From assembly GCA_012518015.1 (NCBI GenBank), contig JAAYTM010000028.1:1-54071 (forward strand): a stretch of 54,071 nucleotides of DNA, written 5' to 3'. The DNA comes from Synergistaceae bacterium (GTDB taxonomy: Bacteria > Synergistota > Synergistia > Synergistales > Acetomicrobiaceae). Shown here one piece after another: positions 9,892 to 19,745 of the stretch; the stretch's first letter is position 1; the number at the start of each line of letters is the position of its first letter. The notes under the pieces are model-generated. The model searched no databases. It was given only the letters and a program-made list of their open reading frames with translations, and was not told where the DNA came from. Made by a program: the position numbers and the translations under genes.

Positions 9892-12518
9892 AGGTAATCA
9901 CTACTCACATCGGAGCGGATTTTGATTCGCTCGCGAGCATGATAGCTGCTGCAAAGTTATATCCGGGAGCGGTTCCCTGCTTTTCGGGCTCGGCATCGAG
10001 AAACGTCAGGGACTACTTAAAACGCTATCAGAGCAGATATAAAGTTCTAACCCCCCGCAAGGTAAAGATGGACGAGGTTACGACCTTGATAGTCGTAGAT
10101 ACCCGTTCTGCGTCGCGCATAGGACCCTTCGCGGCACTTGTTGGAAAAAAAGACGTGACGATTCATGTATATGATCACCATCCCGGCGACGTATTAGATG
10201 AGTTGCCAGCTTCTTATAGCAGGGTGGAAGTCCTAGGGGCATGTACGACTTTGCTCGTTGAGGTCATTCTGGAAAGAGGGATAGCAATCTCCCCTCACGA
10301 GGCTACTCTTTTTGCCATGGGTATATATGAAGATTCGGGAGCTTTGACCTTTGGAAGTACTTGCAGGAAAGATTACGAAATTATCGCCACATTAAGGGAA
10401 TTAGGAGCCGATATGACCCAAATTCCCATTTTCGTTGAGCAATCCCTCACGTCGGCCGAGAAGCAGTTATTAAACGAACTTATAGACAATTCATGGGAAA
10501 GGTACATAAATGGGGCTAAAGTTGTCCTATCTGCCTTAAACGCAACTCGATACGTTGAGGGCTTATCTTTATTTGCGCATCGCTTGCGCGACTACTTTGA
10601 CGCAGATGTTGCTGTATGCGTCGTTTCCATGGGGCAAAGAACCTATATAGTTGCAAGAAGCAAAGAGGAAATCTTAAATGTGTCCGACTTTTTGGCGCAG
10701 TGGGGAGGGGGAGGACATCCTCAGGCCGCATCAGTGACACTTGAACGTACCAATCCTTATATTTTAATAAAGGAAGTCGAAGATAAGTTAGCCCGAGATA
10801 TCAAGCCCCTTTTAACGGTGGCCAGCGTTATGACAAGCCCCGTAATGGCCATAGATCCTGATCTTCAGGTGGATGAGGCTTATAAGCTCATGATTCGCTA
10901 CGGTCATTCGGGATTGCCCATTGTTCAAGATGGCAATCTCATAGGCATCATAACCCGTAAAGACCTGGATAAGGCACATCTTCATGGCTTTGGCAGTGCC
11001 AAAGTGCGGGAATTTATGACCGAAGGAGTCATCACCGTTCATCCTGAAGCGTCTGTTTCAGAGGCCCATAGGCTGATGGTATTTCACAACATAGGTCGCC
11101 TGCCCGTTAAAGAAAACGGCTTGCTTGTGGGCATTATAACCAGGACTGACTTACTTCGGGCACTTTATCCCATTTCTGTGCCCCCTGAGGAAAGGTCTCT
11201 GGGGTCCGTTCTTCCTTGGACAGAAGATGTTTCAGAGCTCATGGCGCAAAGACTATCGCCGTGGATTACTCAAACTCTCAGGCGCTTGGGCAAGCGCGCA
11301 GAAGAAATGTCACTTAAGGCCTACGTTGTGGGTGGTTTTGTGAGGGACTTATTATTGGGCAAGGAAAACCAAGACCTGGACATCGTAATTGAGGGCGACG
11401 CGATCTCTTTTATCAAATCGTGGGAAACCGATGGCTGCACGGTCGCTGTGCATGAGCGCTATAGGACAGGAACAATAGTTTTTCCTGGGAATAAGAAAGT
11501 TGATGTCGCCACAGCTCGCAGAGAATTTTACGAATATCCCGTTGCACTGCCCAAGGTTGTAGGCGATAGCCTGAAACATGATCTTTACAGGAGGGATTTT
11601 ACGGTCAATTCCATGGCCATATCTATTAACGAAACTTCATGGGGCACATTGATCGATTATTTTGGTGGACGGCGAGACCTTCAAGAAAGACAGTTGCGCG
11701 TTTTGCATAATTTAAGTTTCGTTGAAGATCCCACTCGAGTTTTGAGAGGTCTTAGGTTAAAACACAGGCTTGGTTTTGAATTCGAGGATAACACCTACAG
11801 GTTAATAATGAGTGCTGTCAAAGGTGGATTGCTAGGGCTACTTTCTGGTACCAGAGTTAAAAATGAGCTCAAACTGATCTTTCTTGAGGAGAAGGTTTAT
11901 CCAATCGTGCTTGAAATGGTACGACTTGGGATCTTTGAAGCTTTGTTCCCTGGGATTAAGATAGATCGCAATTGCCTTCGAATTGTCCGCAGATTGTCTT
12001 TCTTTATGCGCCGCCTTCGCTACGATTTGCCCCATATGGAAGAAAAGGTTTGGTTGGCCTTTCTGGCGGCGATAATTTTTTCATCGGTAGAATGGGTGCA
12101 AAACGCGACGCTTGATAAACTTCATTTGTCCAAATTGGACAGAGAGATTATAGAAAAGGCTTTAGATGATCTTGGAACCGCGGAAAACGCCATTGGAGGA
12201 CGGGGCATGAGAAGCCACGATGAGATTTATCTTTTCTTGGCAGATGTACCTTATGTGACTGCACTTTTCTGGGCTGCAGCTACGGAACAATGGCGCGTTA
12301 GGAGGAGAATTTTGCTGTTTCTGACGCGGCTTCACAGAGTACATCCTATACTTATGGGAAGAGATTTGGTAGAGTTAGGCTATCCCAGAGGTCCCATAAT
12401 TGGAAAGATACTAGACGAGCTTTTACGGGCTCGACTTAGAGGGGAAGTTGAAACTAGGGAGGACGAAATCAAATGGGTGAAAAAGCGCTATCCGTTGTAT
12501 GCTTTAAAGAAAGGGTAA
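9888..12518 (+). CDS. Multidomain DHH/DHHA1 - CBS pair - class II poly(A) polymerase/tRNA nucleotidyltransferase
   Basis: N-terminal IGADFDSLASMIAA...VYDHHPGD (DHH), QWGGGGHPQAASV (DHHA1), two CBS repeats (VMTSPVMAIDPDLQVDEAYKLM; EFMTEGVITVHPEASVSEAHRLM), C-terminal YVVGGFVRDLLLGKENQDLDIVIEGD nucleotidyltransferase motif. Confidence 0.92.
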   Translation: MKVITTHIGADFDSLASMIAAAKLYPGAVPCFSGSASRNVRDYLKRYQSRYKVLTPRKVKMDEVTTLIVVDTRSASRIGPFAALVGKKDVTIHVYDHHPGDVLDELPASYSRVEVLGACTTLLVEVILERGIAISPHEATLFAMGIYEDSGALTFGSTCRKDYEIIATLRELGADMTQIPIFVEQSLTSAEKQLLNELIDNSWERYINGAKVVLSALNATRYVEGLSLFAHRLRDYFDADVAVCVVSMGQRTYIVARSKEEILNVSDFLAQWGGGGHPQAASVTLERTNPYILIKEVEDKLARDIKPLLTVASVMTSPVMAIDPDLQVDEAYKLMIRYGHSGLPIVQDGNLIGIITRKDLDKAHLHGFGSAKVREFMTEGVITVHPEASVSEAHRLMVFHNIGRLPVKENGLLVGIITRTDLLRALYPISVPPEERSLGSVLPWTEDVSELMAQRLSPWITQTLRRLGKRAEEMSLKAYVVGGFVRDLLLGKENQDLDIVIEGDAISFIKSWETDGCTVAVHERYRTGTIVFPGNKKVDVATARREFYEYPVALPKVVGDSLKHDLYRRDFTVNSMAISINETSWGTLIDYFGGRRDLQERQLRVLHNLSFVEDPTRVLRGLRLKHRLGFEFEDNTYRLIMSAVKGGLLGLLSGTRVKNELKLIFLEEKVYPIVLEMVRLGIFEALFPGIKIDRNCLRIVRRLSFFMRRLRYDLPHMEEKVWLAFLAAIIFSSVEWVQNATLDKLHLSKLDREIIEKALDDLGTAENAIGGRGMRSHDEIYLFLADVPYVTALFWAAATEQWRVRRRILLFLTRLHRVHPILMGRDLVELGYPRGPIIGKILDELLRARLRGEVETREDEIKWVKKRYPLYALKKG

Positions 12519-12522
12519 AGAT

Positions 12523-13128
12523 ATGATGGGATTTCCAAACTGGGTAGATCTTCTGTTGAGCTTGCCGGCCGTATTGTGGGCCATCACTTTTCACGAATAT
12601 TGCCACGGTTATGTGGCCTATAAATTGGGCGATGATACCCCCTTGAAATCGGGGCGTCTCACTTTGAACCCTTTAGCGCACTTAGACCCCATCGGAGCGC
12701 TCATGCTTCTCATATTTCGATTTGGTTGGGCAAAGCCCGTACCCATCAGCACTAGGAACTTTAAAAACCCAAGAAGAGATCTTGCCCTTGTCTCGCTTGC
12801 CGGTGCTGCTGGCAACTTAATCACGGCTATCGTTTGTGCCTTGATCGTCAGGTTGTTTCCCGCCATATTTTTTAGGAATTTTGCCCTTTCAAGATTTATA
12901 TTACTCATGATCATGATCAACGTAGGGCTAGCGGTATTTAATTTGCTTCCCATACCACCCCTTGATGGCTCAAGGATCCTTTACGTCTTTTTGCCCCCTA
13001 AGGCAATGAAGGTTTATCTTTATCTTGAACGGTACGGCGTTTTGATAATACTGGTTTTAGTTATGCTGGGCGTTATTCAAGCGATTATGACGCCCGTGAT
13101 CATGGCTATATTTCGGATCATGTTATAA
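12523..13128 (+). CDS. M50-family site-2 protease (YwhC-like)
   Basis: HEYCHGYVAYKLGDDTPLKSGRLTLNPLAHLDPIG; NLLPIPPLDGSRIL. Confidence 0.92.
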   Translation: MMGFPNWVDLLLSLPAVLWAITFHEYCHGYVAYKLGDDTPLKSGRLTLNPLAHLDPIGALMLLIFRFGWAKPVPISTRNFKNPRRDLALVSLAGAAGNLITAIVCALIVRLFPAIFFRNFALSRFILLMIMINVGLAVFNLLPIPPLDGSRILYVFLPPKAMKVYLYLERYGVLIILVLVMLGVIQAIMTPVIMAIFRIML

Positions 13129-13161
13129 TAAATTGAAACTTATTTTTATAAGAGGTTTAAT

Positions 13162-13941
13162 ATGAGAATATTAGTCACCAATGATGATGGTGTTCTCTCC
13201 CGTGGGATAATAGTTTTAGCCACCTTTTTGCAAAGTGGAGGGCATGAGGTCATCGTCGTAGCTCCCGAGAGACAGCATAGCAGCGGAGGGCACGCCCTAA
13301 CCTTGCATCGTCCCTTGAGATTGTGGCAAGTGAGCAATGGTCCCTATCCGTCAGGAATTGTTGTTTACGCTTGCAATGGGACGCCTGCTGACAGCGTAGT
13401 GCTCGGACTCGAAGAGTTAGATCCTTCCGTAGAACTTGTATGTTCGGGAATAAACATTGGTCCAAATTTGGGCGATGATCTAACATATTCCGGGACTGTT
13501 GCAGCTGCTATGGAAGGGGTAGTGCTCGGACGCCCTTCTATAGCCTTTTCTCTGGACTGTGAAGACGAAGAAAGCGCTAATTTCAGTACCGCTGGTATGG
13601 TTTCGCTGAAATTAATCCAGTGGCTTCAAAGTCATCCCTTGGGTAAAGGGTTGCTTTTAAACGTCAATATTCCGAATAAAGATGCAAAAGCCATTTCTGG
13701 GCTTAAGGTCACTAAAAAAGGCCTTAGAATATACGAGGGAAAGGTCAGTAAATTACGAGACCCGCATGGCAGAGTCTATTATTGGATAGCAGGCAAACCG
13801 GCAGATCAACTCATTGAGGGTACCGACGTTTGGGCAGTGGCAAATGGCTATGTTTCGATTACGCCGGTGCATTTGGACATGACTCATTACCCTTCTTTGC
13901 AAAAATTGAAGAATGAAGGACTGGAGGAAGTGATGTTATAA
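13162..13941 (+). CDS. surE: 5'/3'-nucleotidase SurE
   Basis: MRILVTNDDGVLSRGIIVLA...VVAPERQHSSGGHALTLHRPL; SGINIGPNLGDDLTYSGTVAAAMEG. Confidence 0.96.
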   Translation: MRILVTNDDGVLSRGIIVLATFLQSGGHEVIVVAPERQHSSGGHALTLHRPLRLWQVSNGPYPSGIVVYACNGTPADSVVLGLEELDPSVELVCSGINIGPNLGDDLTYSGTVAAAMEGVVLGRPSIAFSLDCEDEESANFSTAGMVSLKLIQWLQSHPLGKGLLLNVNIPNKDAKAISGLKVTKKGLRIYEGKVSKLRDPHGRVYYWIAGKPADQLIEGTDVWAVANGYVSITPVHLDMTHYPSLQKLKNEGLEEVML

Positions 13942-14355
13942 ATGCCGTGGGTGGAGTTGCCTCATACTGCGGATGCCGGCTTAGAAATAAAAGCTTCAGA
14001 CGCCGAGAGTCTGATAACGGAATCGGCCAAGGCGCTGTATTCTTTTATATTCGGCGAATTTTTGGAAACTTCAAAGTCACAGTCTGGCGAAGAATACGTT
14101 GTAGAACTTGATTGCATCGATCTACTCGAGCTTTTCGTGTCTTGGCTGAATGAACTTCTTTTTATATATGAGGTTAAAGGGAAGATATTTTTGCCCGAGA
14201 ATGTAGAAATTGACTTGCAGGGTGTTAAGCTTCTTGCGAGGGGAACACTGCAAGATGCGCCTCGCCCCGTAAGGGCAGTTAAGGCCGTGACTTACGGAGG
14301 TGCCGAGATCAAGAGTGAACCAATATGGAAATTTAGAGTGTATCTCGACCTGTAA
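13942..14355 (+). CDS. Archease
   Basis: MPWVELPHTADAGLEIKASDAESLITESAKALYSFI; immediately upstream of rtcB. Confidence 0.9.
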   Translation: MPWVELPHTADAGLEIKASDAESLITESAKALYSFIFGEFLETSKSQSGEEYVVELDCIDLLELFVSWLNELLFIYEVKGKIFLPENVEIDLQGVKLLARGTLQDAPRPVRAVKAVTYGGAEIKSEPIWKFRVYLDL

Positions 14356-14373
14356 AAAGGAGGTGTTTCCACT

Positions 14374-15801
14374 ATGGCGTTAAAGAGATTGGATCACGTC
14401 AGGTGGATGTTGGAAAAGGATTTCAAGGCCGGGATGAGAGTCACAGGGCTCATATACGGAGACTCCTACATAATCCAGGGTTTGGAAGAGGAAGGAGCTT
14501 TGGAGCAAGTTGCAAACGTGGCATGCTTGCCCGGAATTTTAAAGCACAGCTACGCTATGCCAGACATTCACTGGGGATACGGGTTTCCTATAGGTGGAGT
14601 TGCAGCCTTTTCTATGGAAGAGGGAATCATTTCCCCTGGAGGGGTTGGTTACGACATATCCTGCGGCGTTAGGGTGATGTTGACTTTTTTAGATGAGGAT
14701 GAAGTGGCATCCCGCATAGACGAGTTAGCGGCTGCGATATTTTCCAAGGTGCCCTGCGGTGTAGGTTCCAAGGGAGCCTTGAAAATAAGCGAGGCCGAGC
14801 TGTTAGAAGTGCTAAAGCATGGGGCTGCATGGGCCGTTAAAAAAGGATACGGCGAACGGGAGGACCTTGAATGCATAGAAGATGGAGGCAAGCTTCCTCA
14901 CGCTGATCCAAGTGCCGTCTCAAGGAAGGCACTGGAAAGAGGCAAGCCTCAACTAGGTACTTTGGGTAGCGGTAACCACTTCCTTGAGATCCAGGTTATA
15001 GATGAAGTTTATGATGAAAATGTAGCAAGGCAACTCGGCTTAAATTTGGGACAAGTCACGGTGATGATTCACTGTGGCAGCCGAGGGCTGGGACACCAGG
15101 TATGCGATGATTACATAAAGGTCATGCTTAGGGCAATGAACAAGTACGGCATAAGCGTTCCCGATCGACAATTATGCTGTGCACCTTTAAAATCAGAAGA
15201 GGCGAAAAGCTACTTAGGTGCCATGCAGGCTGCAGCAAATTATGGCTTGGCCAATAGAGAGGTAATAGGCCAACTTGTAAGGGATGTATTTAGCAGGTTT
15301 TTCCCAAAAACTGACTTGAAGCTTCTTTACGATGTTAGTCACAATATAGCCCATATCGAAAAACATGAAGTTGACGGCAAGCTCATGGACGTGTGTGTTC
15401 ACAGAAAGGGCGCAACCAGAGCATTCCCTCCTGGACATCCGTCTTTACCTGAAAAGTTTCGTCAAGTTGGACAACCGGTGATAATACCGGGCAGTATGGG
15501 CACGGAAAGCTATATCCTGGTTGGAACAAAGAGGGGAATGGAAGAGTGTTTTGCTTCAACATGCCATGGCGCAGGAAGGGTGATGAGCAGAAGGTCCGCC
15601 ATGAAAGACGAACAAGCGGATACTGTTTTAAAAAGGCTTGAAGAAAAGGGCATAAAAGTTATGGCCGAACAAATAAGGACTGTAAGAGAAGAAATTCCAG
15701 AGGCTTATAAGGACGTATCGCGCGTTGTAGATGTCGTTGAAAAAGCGGGAATAAGCAGAAAAATTGCCCGAGTACGTCCTCTAGCGGTCATCAAAGGTTA
15801 A
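14374..15801 (+). CDS. rtcB: RNA-splicing ligase RtcB
   Basis: MPDIHWGYGFPIGGVAAFSMEEGIISPGGVGYDISCGVRVM; GSGNHFLEIQVID; HCGSRGLGHQV; CHGAGRVMSRRSA. Confidence 0.96.
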   Translation: MALKRLDHVRWMLEKDFKAGMRVTGLIYGDSYIIQGLEEEGALEQVANVACLPGILKHSYAMPDIHWGYGFPIGGVAAFSMEEGIISPGGVGYDISCGVRVMLTFLDEDEVASRIDELAAAIFSKVPCGVGSKGALKISEAELLEVLKHGAAWAVKKGYGEREDLECIEDGGKLPHADPSAVSRKALERGKPQLGTLGSGNHFLEIQVIDEVYDENVARQLGLNLGQVTVMIHCGSRGLGHQVCDDYIKVMLRAMNKYGISVPDRQLCCAPLKSEEAKSYLGAMQAAANYGLANREVIGQLVRDVFSRFFPKTDLKLLYDVSHNIAHIEKHEVDGKLMDVCVHRKGATRAFPPGHPSLPEKFRQVGQPVIIPGSMGTESYILVGTKRGMEECFASTCHGAGRVMSRRSAMKDEQADTVLKRLEEKGIKVMAEQIRTVREEIPEAYKDVSRVVDVVEKAGISRKIARVRPLAVIKG

Positions 15802-15841
15802 AGTGCGTAAAATCATTGAATAATCGCATTTAAGAAATACA

Positions 15842-15884
15842 GAGACGAGGCCAAAGAATGGCTTTCATTGGCCTCGTCTTTTAA
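15842..15884. terminator. Terminator between convergent rtcB and FMN-binding protein gene
   Basis: AGACGAGGCCA ... TGGCCTCGTCTTTT perfect hairpin. Confidence 0.75.
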
Positions 15885-15914
15885 ATTCATATTTCTAGCC
15901 CTTACTTAAGGAAC

Positions 15915-16370
15915 TTAAGGATTTTTCTTTCCTGTTAGCTCGTCGACCTTAATTTTCCAGACCAATACGCGATCCAACATGGCCTTGGAAAATTCAAATC
16001 GCTCGGAAGTGTAGTGTCCCATGAAGGTTTCAAGAGCCTTTGTTTTTTCGGCTACATCTTCGACGAATTCCACGACACCCGATCCCATAACGCTGCGATA
16101 ATGAGTTGTCCAATCACATGATCTCGATCCCTCTATTATTTCCCATTGTGGAACTATGCAAAATGAAACCTGAGGGTTTTGTTTGGCAAATTCCACCTTT
16201 TTCCCCTCTCGAGCAGAATGAAGATAAAGATATCCGCTTTGCCATGCGTAATGCATGGGCACCACATAGGGTTCGTTTTCTTTGCAAAGAGCCAAATAGC
16301 AAACTTTCCCCTCTTTTAAGATTTCTTCAATTTGTTTTGCATCGGTTATTTCGCGATCTTTCCTTCTCAA
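15915..16370 (-). CDS. Pyridoxamine 5'-phosphate oxidase-related FMN-binding protein
   Basis: RKDREITDAKQIEEILKEGKVCYLALCKENEPYVVPMHYAWQSGYLYLHSAREGKKVEF. Confidence 0.88.
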   Translation of the reverse strand: MRRKDREITDAKQIEEILKEGKVCYLALCKENEPYVVPMHYAWQSGYLYLHSAREGKKVEFAKQNPQVSFCIVPQWEIIEGSRSCDWTTHYRSVMGSGVVEFVEDVAEKTKALETFMGHYTSERFEFSKAMLDRVLVWKIKVDELTGKKNP

Positions 16371-16404
16371 AGCAGTCCCTCCTTCTTGTACCTGAAAGGT
16401 TTAG

Positions 16405-18021
16405 TTACCAAACGGCAATGTGTCCGTCAGTTCGAGGTTCTGTAGCACAGCAATAAGTCCCGTGCTCTGTCTTCCATATTATTTGACCTCTACCGAAGGA
16501 GTGGTGCTCCAACTCCACTTTCACGTCGTGTCCTATTCTGGACAAAGCCGCCGGAATGTTTTCGGGTGTTCCGTATTCTATCGATACCACGTTGTCTTTG
16601 ATCCACTGCCAGCGCGGTGCATCCAATGCCTCTTGAGGGTTAAGATGGAAATCCAGTAAATTTGCCAGAACTTGCACATGAGCTTGAGGTTGCATGTATC
16701 CTCCCATGATTCCAAAGGGCCCGATGGGCGATCCGTTTTTTGTTAAAAATCCCGGAATGATCGTATGATAAGGGCGCTTTCGGGGGGCAAGGGCGTTAGG
16801 GTGTTTAGGGTCTAAAACGAAGCAATGCCCTCTATTGTGTAATGCAATTCCGGTGCCCGGCACTACAAGACCAGACCCAAATCCCATGTAGTTGCTTTGA
16901 ATGTAAGAAACCATGTTGCCTTCCTCGTCGGCTGTAGCGAGGTACACTGTATTGCTTTCTGGGACGATACCTGGACCATAAATCTTAGCTTTTTCGCTTA
17001 TTTCAGTTCTCCTTTTTTGGCCGTAGTCTTCGGATAATAGCTTAGTTATAGGTATATGAGAATAACTGGGGTCTCCTATTAGTGACAAACCATCGGCAAA
17101 GGCCAGCTTAATGGCCTCTATTTGAAGGTGATAAGATCTGGGATCCTCTTTGTAGATCATTTCGTATCCTTTTAGTATGTTGAGGGCAATTAAGGCTACA
17201 AGTCCCTGTCCGTTAGGAGGAAGTTCCCATACATCTATCCCCCTGTAGTTAATGTGCAGTGGCTCTACCCATTCGGGCTCGAAGGATTCAAAGTCGCTTA
17301 AATCAAAATAACCGCCGGTTTGGCGAGAGAAACGCACGATTTTTTCCGCCAGCAAACCCTTATAAAATGAATCCGCCCAAGTATCTCCTATTTCTTGTAG
17401 GGTATTTGCCATTGCTTCACATCTCCAAATCTCTCCGGGAAGGGGAGCTCGTCCAAGGGGCGCAAAGGTCTCAAACCAGTGCTGAAATACATCATCTTTT
17501 GCGACCTCTTGATACCACTCAAAACGTCTTTTCCAGTTTTTCGTCAATTCCGGGGAAAGGGGATAACCTTCCCTAGCATATTGAATGGCTGGTTTTAAAA
17601 CTTCGTTTAAAGGCAATTTGCCGAAGCGCTTTACTAGGGTGGCCCAGGCTGCTGGAACACCGGGGACGGTAACGGCGGGCCAACCGATGGGAGGGATTTC
17701 ATCATATCCCTCGCTTTTTAGTTTTTCGATAGAAATGTTCTTTGACGCAGGGCCGCTGGAATTTAGGCCGTATAATTTATTGTCAATGCAAACTATACAA
17801 AAAGCATCCCCGCCTATGCCATTAGAAGCCGGTTCTACGACGGTCAGACATGCGGCTGTAGCTACTGCAGCGTCTACGGCATTCCCGCCTTTCTTTAAGA
17901 TCTCAAGTCCAGCCTCAGCTGCTAAAGGCTGTCCAGTTGCGACCGCCCCTTTTTTGGCGAATACGAGGTTTCGCCGTGACGGATATTTATGTGAATAAGG
18001 ATCAAACCACATAAAAATCAC
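16405..18021 (-). CDS. Gamma-glutamyltranspeptidase family protein
   Basis: KGAVATGQPLAAEAGLEILKKGGNAVDAAVATAACLTVVEPASNGIGGDAF; GNMVSYIQSNYMGFGSG; IMGGYMQPQAHVQVL. Confidence 0.93.
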   Translation of the reverse strand: MIFMWFDPYSHKYPSRRNLVFAKKGAVATGQPLAAEAGLEILKKGGNAVDAAVATAACLTVVEPASNGIGGDAFCIVCIDNKLYGLNSSGPASKNISIEKLKSEGYDEIPPIGWPAVTVPGVPAAWATLVKRFGKLPLNEVLKPAIQYAREGYPLSPELTKNWKRRFEWYQEVAKDDVFQHWFETFAPLGRAPLPGEIWRCEAMANTLQEIGDTWADSFYKGLLAEKIVRFSRQTGGYFDLSDFESFEPEWVEPLHINYRGIDVWELPPNGQGLVALIALNILKGYEMIYKEDPRSYHLQIEAIKLAFADGLSLIGDPSYSHIPITKLLSEDYGQKRRTEISEKAKIYGPGIVPESNTVYLATADEEGNMVSYIQSNYMGFGSGLVVPGTGIALHNRGHCFVLDPKHPNALAPRKRPYHTIIPGFLTKNGSPIGPFGIMGGYMQPQAHVQVLANLLDFHLNPQEALDAPRWQWIKDNVVSIEYGTPENIPAALSRIGHDVKVELEHHSFGRGQIIWKTEHGTYCCATEPRTDGHIAVW

Positions 18022-18079
18022 CTCGCATGGTATATTTTAATTAGTATAAACTAATATTCGAAAAGGGGGGTGATGTAAA

Positions 18080-18799
18080 TTGTCCGATATTTTTGACGTT
18101 CAAATGGCGGAAACCTATGACGATTGGTACAAGACGCCAAAAGGTAGGCTGGTAGATAAGATCGAGAAAGAGGTCATATACGAATTTTTAAAGCCCCAAC
18201 CGGGGATGAAGATCTTAGACATAGGGTGTGGAACGGGAAATCTTTCTTTGGAATTAGCCAAATTGGGAGCCAAAGTTACAGGTGTCGATATTTCGGAAGC
18301 CATGCTGGTTAAAGCGCGCGAGAAGGCTGCCAAGGAAAATCTCTGCATAAGCTTTTGCCGTGCCGATGCGAACAACCTGCCCTTCGAGGATGAGACCTTC
18401 GATGCAGTAGTTTCTCTTTCGGCCCTAGAATTCGCCTCTGATTTAAAGAAAACTCTATTAGAAATTTATCGCGTGCTAAAACCGGGCGGTCGCATGGTAA
18501 TCGGTCTTATTGGAGGAGGAAGCGCCTGGAGCATGTATTACGAGGAAAAGGCCAAGAAAGATTCTGAAAGTGTCTTTAGACATGCCCACTTTCGAACGTT
18601 AGATGAACTTATTGCTGCCATGCCTGGTGAAAACGTTCAGGGCAAGGCGGTTTTATTCGTTCCTCCGGATTTTAATTTCGAGAATGTGGAAGAGGCACTG
18701 GTACTGGAAGAAAAAGCTCAAAGGCAGGGCAGGATCGATGGTGGGTTCATTTGTGCCGTGTCTTATAAGCCTTTACCTAAAAGAAAGGAGCTTGATTGA
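18080..18799 (+). CDS. Class I SAM-dependent methyltransferase
   Basis: MKILDIGCGTGNLSLELAKLGAKVTGVDISEAML; LKPGGRMVIGLIG. Confidence 0.92.
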   Translation: MSDIFDVQMAETYDDWYKTPKGRLVDKIEKEVIYEFLKPQPGMKILDIGCGTGNLSLELAKLGAKVTGVDISEAMLVKAREKAAKENLCISFCRADANNLPFEDETFDAVVSLSALEFASDLKKTLLEIYRVLKPGGRMVIGLIGGGSAWSMYYEEKAKKDSESVFRHAHFRTLDELIAAMPGENVQGKAVLFVPPDFNFENVEEALVLEEKAQRQGRIDGGFICAVSYKPLPKRKELD

Positions 18800-18801
18800 G
18801 A

Positions 18802-19443
18802 ATGGGTCATACTGCTTTTTTAATTATCGACATGCAAAATGATTTTTGTTTGCCAGGGGCGCCCTTTGAAGTGAAAGGCGCGATGGAGGTGGCAAAAAAG
18901 ATACGTGAAGCCTTGCAAGCTTGCCGAAAACACGGGCTGTACGTTGTACACGTATTCCGCTATTATCGGCCCGACGGAAGCGACGTTGAAATCACCAGAT
19001 ACGATAAGTTCGTGCAGGTCGGTGGGGCCTTGATCGAAGGGACGAAGGGTGGAGAAATTGTCGATGAGCTTAAACCCATAGAAGGCGAATACCTAATTTG
19101 CAAGAAGCGATGGAGCGCTTTCTTTCAGACCGAACTAGACAATCTTTTAAAGCGCCTTGGCGTGGATCAGGTCGTCGTTACGGGAGTTCAAACGCCTAAT
19201 TGCATCAGGGGTACAGTCTGGGACGCTAACTCCCTGGATTACGAAGTTATCGTCCTTACCGATGGGACGGGAGCCAGCAGTCCAGAGGTTCATGAAGCAA
19301 ATCTCAATGATATGAAAAACATCGGCATTAAGCTGATGACGGTGGAGGAGTTCATCAAGAGCTTGCCCAATCCACCGAAAGACGATTTAGTAGAAAAAAT
19401 TAGAAACAACGTATTGAAAGCAAAATTAGAAAGTAGAACGTAA
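18802..19443 (+). CDS. Isochorismatase-family cysteine hydrolase
   Basis: TAFLIIDMQNDFC; ICKKRWSAFFQTELDNLLKRLGVDQVVVTGVQTPNCIRGTVWDA. Confidence 0.92.
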   Translation: MGHTAFLIIDMQNDFCLPGAPFEVKGAMEVAKKIREALQACRKHGLYVVHVFRYYRPDGSDVEITRYDKFVQVGGALIEGTKGGEIVDELKPIEGEYLICKKRWSAFFQTELDNLLKRLGVDQVVVTGVQTPNCIRGTVWDANSLDYEVIVLTDGTGASSPEVHEANLNDMKNIGIKLMTVEEFIKSLPNPPKDDLVEKIRNNVLKAKLESRT

Positions 19444-19473
19444 TAGGACATAAAGCAAATGAGTTCAATGGAT

Positions 19474-19508
19474 TGAGGGTGTTTTCCAGCACCCTCTTAT
19501 TTTTTTGA
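19474..19508 (+). terminator. Rho-independent terminator
   Basis: GAGGGTGTTTTCCAGCACCCTCTTATTTTTTTG. Confidence 0.75.
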
Positions 19509-19641
19509 TTTCCCTTTAAAACCCCCCTATATCGATATGCCAGTTGATAATCATTTTAAGAAAGCTAAATTAACGAGATATATACGATATGGTGCAAAGC
19601 GTTCTCACATGTTTATTTTATTTTAATTTCTTATTAGCTTC

Positions 19642-19670
19642 TTGACATAAGAGATCAATTGTGTTAATCA
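19642..19670 (+). promoter_or_regulatory. Candidate sigma70-type promoter upstream of permease/AAA+/OOR module
   Basis: TTGACA (19642-19647), 17-nt spacer, TAATCA (19665-19670). Confidence 0.45.
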
Positions 19671-19745
19671 TATAACTAATAGGAATGCAGTATATGGTAT
19701 TCCAATCATTGCCTTTAAAGTCCACTGAGGAGAGGGGGTTAACAG

